From: Drosophila persimilis
Lineage: Eukaryota > Arthropoda > Insecta > Diptera > Drosophilidae
Direction: 5' to 3'
Assembly (NCBI RefSeq): GCF_003286085.1
Contig: NW_020825294.1
Coordinates: forward strand, 15,088,501 to 15,152,500
Length of the DNA: 64,000 nucleotides
A program made the translations under genes and the position numbers. Positions 61,255 to 64,000 of this stretch are shown here, piece by piece (the stretch's first letter is position 1; each line of letters opens with the position of its first letter). The notes under the pieces are model-generated. The model saw nothing but the letters and a program-made list of their open reading frames with translations. It ran no database searches and was not told the DNA's origin.

Positions 61255-63343
61255 CGACCTGAACGTGTCCGCTGCTTTCGTAAAGCCGAGTTGCGGAGCT
61301 TAATAACCCCATTAGGTATTTTGATTTATCCGCTTAGTACTTGTGCACTGATGTCACAAAAGGCACAAACATTTTTTACAATGCTCTTTTTGATTCTCAT
61401 GTTCCGCTTTCTTGTCCGATTAGATCTAGAAAACCCCCTTGTTTTACCAAAGAGTTATCCAGTTTAAAAAACTTAAAATCAAGACTTTTTAAAACATTTC
61501 AAGAAGTTGGTTCTCCTAATTCTCACTCTCGCTATGTGATAGCGGTCAAACTTTTCAGTTATTAATACTCAATGCTATAAGAACTACCTATCTCGACGCA
61601 GGATACGTTTTTCTAATGACCCTAAACAGTGTTACTGTTTAAGTAAGCGTAGAACGTCCGCACACCCATCCTCGCTATCATTTCGTAAAACGTCGGCAAA
61701 TAATGATCAGGCAATTACCGATCTTTTTGCCCAATTCATCCAAACCACCTATTCTGAGGAATGCTACTCTGGTCACCCGTACCCATACGGTTTACCGAGG
61801 TCGAACGGCATTTTCAGTCCCTTATTAAATTAATGTTCTTTACTTTAAGATCTTCGACTAGTAAAGCCGGTGCTTTCACCGGGTCCAGACGGGGTTCCAG
61901 GTTGTGTACTCAGGTACTGCGCCGAGGCTCTGTATGGACCCTTGCTTAAACTATTCACCCTGTCCATTGATTCCTCTGGCTTCCCCCAATCTGGAAGGAA
62001 TCGTTTATAATTCCTCTCCATAAAAAAGGTAGCAAGTCTGATGCAAAAAATTATAGAGGTATAGCAAAGCTATCCGCTATTCCCAAAATGTTTGAGAAGG
62101 TTTTAACTCCGCACTTGCAACATCTCCGCAAGTCGCTTATATCTCCAACTCAGCATGGATTTATAAGGCGGCGATCAACCACCACGAACTTGTTAGAGTT
62201 TACCTCTTTCATTATTAAAGGCTTTCAAGGTAACTGACAGACGCATGTTATTTACACCGACTTTAGTAAATCATTCGACTCTGTAAACCATTCCCTTTTA
62301 GCACATAAACTTGACCTTTTAGGGTTTCCGCCCAAACTCCTGAGATAGATTTCTAGCTATCTTTGTTCTAGGTCTCAAAGAGTCCTCTTCAAAAACTCCC
62401 TCTATTTACCAGTAAAGGTTTCTTCGGGTGTAACACTGGGCAGCCATCTAGGCCCCTTACTCTTCACACTCTTAATTAATGACTTGCCTTCAGTATTAAC
62501 ATACTCTCGAGTTCTTATGTATGCGGATGATGTTAAACTCTGTGTCCAGTGCAAGGACATTTCATTTCATTCTCACTTGCAATCCGATCTTAAAAGCTTT
62601 CAGTCATGGTGTTGTGCAAATTTGTTACACCTTAATGCCTCGAAATGCAAAGTTATGACATTTCATCGTTCTAGCCCTTTGTTGGCTCCCTACACCCTAT
62701 TTGGTGGTTCTCTTGAGAGAATTACCCTGGTGGAGGTTCTGGGTGTTATGTTAGACCCCAAGTTAAAGTTTTCCGAACACATTTCTACCATGGTAAATAA
62801 GGCCATGGGCGTGCTTGGGTTTATAAAGAGGTGGTCAAAGGACCCCTATATAACAACGACTCTCTATATACCTCGCTTGTTCGTCCGATCTTAGAATACG
62901 GCTCCTGTGTATGGTGCCCTCAGTACAAAGTACACCAGGACCGTATAGAATCAGTACAGAAAAACTTTTTACTCTTTGCTCTGCGCGGCCTTAACTGGGA
63001 TGCGGGTGTAAGACTCCCATCTTACTCTAGTAGACTACTATTAGTAAACCTCCCGTCCTTAGTTAACCGTAGAAAAATGCTTGGTGTGATATTTATGCAC
63101 AACTTGATCAGGGGTGACATAGACAGCCCTGATCTGTTGAGCCGCATAAACTTCACGATTCCTATTAGACTGACTAGAAATTTTATACCGTTGTTCCTTC
63201 CACTTTGTAGATCGAATTATTCCTTGCATGAACCGTTTAGGGTCTTATGCTCGGATTATAGTTCCCTCTACCATATTATATCCAACACTAATTCTCTTCC
63301 TCTTATTAAATTATTAATCCTTACACACCTTTCTATTAATTAG
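61255..63343 (+). pseudogene. CR1-1 copy 3 ORF2 remnant (RT)
   Basis: A post-endonuclease segment, then RT: GPDGVPGCVLRYCAEAL (about 61885), KSDAKNYRG, QHGFIRRRSTTTNL, SKSFDSVNH (motif A, Ala to Ser), and the 62484-62894 frame with VLMYADDVKLC and STMVNKAMGVLGFIKRWS. Then the 62831-63343 frame gives LVRPILEYGSCVWCPQYKVH, FALRGLNWD and the natural C-terminus LPLIKLLILTHLSIN. The C-terminal frame is intact. At least five disruptions upstream. Confidence 0.8.
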
Positions 63344-63582
63344 TAACTGTAGTGGTATTTGTATTTTGATTGCATGCTTAGTTTCTTATTAAGTTTAGTG
63401 CTAATTTTCCTCGAATGTTAGTCTAATAGCTATCTTTCTTGGATGTTCGCGTTTGGTTCGGCTACGCACCACGCGTCATGCGGCAGCGCCCCTCGGTCGG
63501 TTGGGCGGGAGGAGGGCTGCGTTTTGCCTGGGATCCGCGCGTAACAGCCTTCTGCTGGTGTCATACGGGCCACTTGACGGTG

Positions 63583-63619
63583 CAGTAACTGCATCGCCTC
63601 TTGAAAGATGCAGTCATTG
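63583..63619 (+). promoter_or_regulatory. Conserved 3' hairpin of CR1-1 (copy 3)
   Basis: CAGTAACTGCATC pairs with GATGCAGTCATTG across 11 bases, identical to copy 2 and 16 bases from the element end. Confidence 0.5.
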
Positions 63620-63635
63620 CATGTCAACGTCCAAA

Positions 63636-64000
63636 CATAACATTTATTTAATTTTGGTTGGATCATTGCAGGCAGCTACCATCTCAGTTGTGATGCTCAT
63701 AACCACGCACTAGCACGGACATGGACCGAGTTCAACCAAGTAACGCTACCATTGGTGCTAGTGGGGTGGGATAGCGTCGGTGCTTCGGCTCTTTTAGCTC
63801 TTTCTTAAGTTCTTAGATTAATACGACGCACAGAGACGATTTCGACGAAAGAGGTTGCAAAAGTCGGAGATTTTTTAGCGCTTTGGATACAATAAATACA
63901 CGCATCTAATAGAGATGCGCTTCGGAGCCGTTTGGCATCTATACCGATTTAACTGTCACAACCTCGCACGAAAAACGGTAAAAACCCGCTATCACAGCTC
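63636..64000 (+). other. No recognisable feature
   Basis: No coding signal and no match to other parts of the window. AATAAATAC near 63890 and a balanced base composition would suit an LTR or leader of another element that continues past the window edge. Confidence 0.35.

Larger units (their letters stand above)
60290..63635 (+). mobile_element. CR1-1 copy 3: 5' UTR to 3' end with endonuclease deletion
   Basis: The leader begins GTTCTCTTTCGTTC at about 60316 and carries the (CT)n stretch at 60680. ORF1 and most of the RT are present, and the 3' end TGTCAACGTCCAAA is reached at 63635. The endonuclease is missing: ORF1 at 61250 is joined to the post-endonuclease segment CGACCTGAACGTGTCCGCTG. 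The 3' 500 bp are almost identical to copy 2. Stops in the RT (for example TGA at 62236 and TAG at 62345). Confidence 0.85.

Noticed and set aside
1..64000. A new defence system, biosynthetic cluster or other undescribed multi-gene system
   Set aside because: Apart from one SLC25 exon, every coding trace that could be identified belongs to a known transposon class. Nothing in gene order or domains suggests a novel system.

Overview
This is eukaryotic, transposon-dense DNA. I read it as pericentric, Y-linked or other repeat-rich heterochromatin of a Drosophila species. The main clue is at least five copies of a DINE-1/INE-1-like element with termini of the type TATACCCGATACTC and a GTCTGTCCGTCCG simple-repeat block. 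BEL/Pao, Ty3/gypsy, LOA-, CR1- and Jockey-like retroelements, a Tc1-like transposon and a Helitron also fit an insect. The DINE-1 sequence form suggests the obscura group, but that is recall and not a search result. There are no bacterial operons, tRNA or rRNA genes, or CRISPR arrays.

Layout. 1-1813: a minus-strand CR1-like relic split by DINE-1 copy A. 1830-10440: a plus-strand BEL/Pao element (BEL-A) split by an opposite-strand BEL element (BEL-B1, 2315-8453). 10480-11470: BEL-C relic. 11479-13691: DINE-1 copy B carrying a 1.09 kb patch of a second CR1 family. 13740-14290: BEL-E relic. 14768-17430: CR1-2 element, whose interior matches that patch. 17545-21490: LOA-like element. 21902-24960: internally deleted gypsy element. 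25310-33786: a second LOA-like relic, CR1-1 copies, a repeat-rich LTR and DINE-1 copy C. 33960-35791: Helitron Rep/helicase relic split by a CR1-1 fragment, followed by DINE-1 copy D. 36641-41764: BEL-B2, with a 369-bp solo LTR in its gag. 41811-42840: Tc1-like element with an internal inversion. 43009-43580: the only host-gene candidate, a terminal exon of a mitochondrial carrier (SLC25). 43670-46360: ancient DINE-1, AT-rich DNA and a minus-strand gypsy relic. 46409-51577: a gypsy element with a lysine-tRNA-type primer site, split by the repeat-rich LTR. 52110-60250: a Jockey-like element split by a nearly intact BEL element (BEL-D). 60290-63635: a third plus-strand CR1-1 copy.

The elements do not work together; they form layers of insertion. 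The relative order can be read from who interrupts whom. BEL-D (near-identical LTRs, a 1034-codon open frame) and the CR1-1 3' ends look youngest. The BEL-C/E relics, gypsy-X, the Helitron and DINE-1 copy E look oldest. I did not find a new biological system. The observations most worth following are the intact SLC25 exon, the Helitron/DINE-1/CR1 nest, the patch insertion in DINE-1 copy B, the inverted Tc1 interior, the possible twin-primed CR1 and the LTR family built from three minisatellites. The mixed-orientation nest also resembles piRNA source loci, which cannot be decided from sequence alone.
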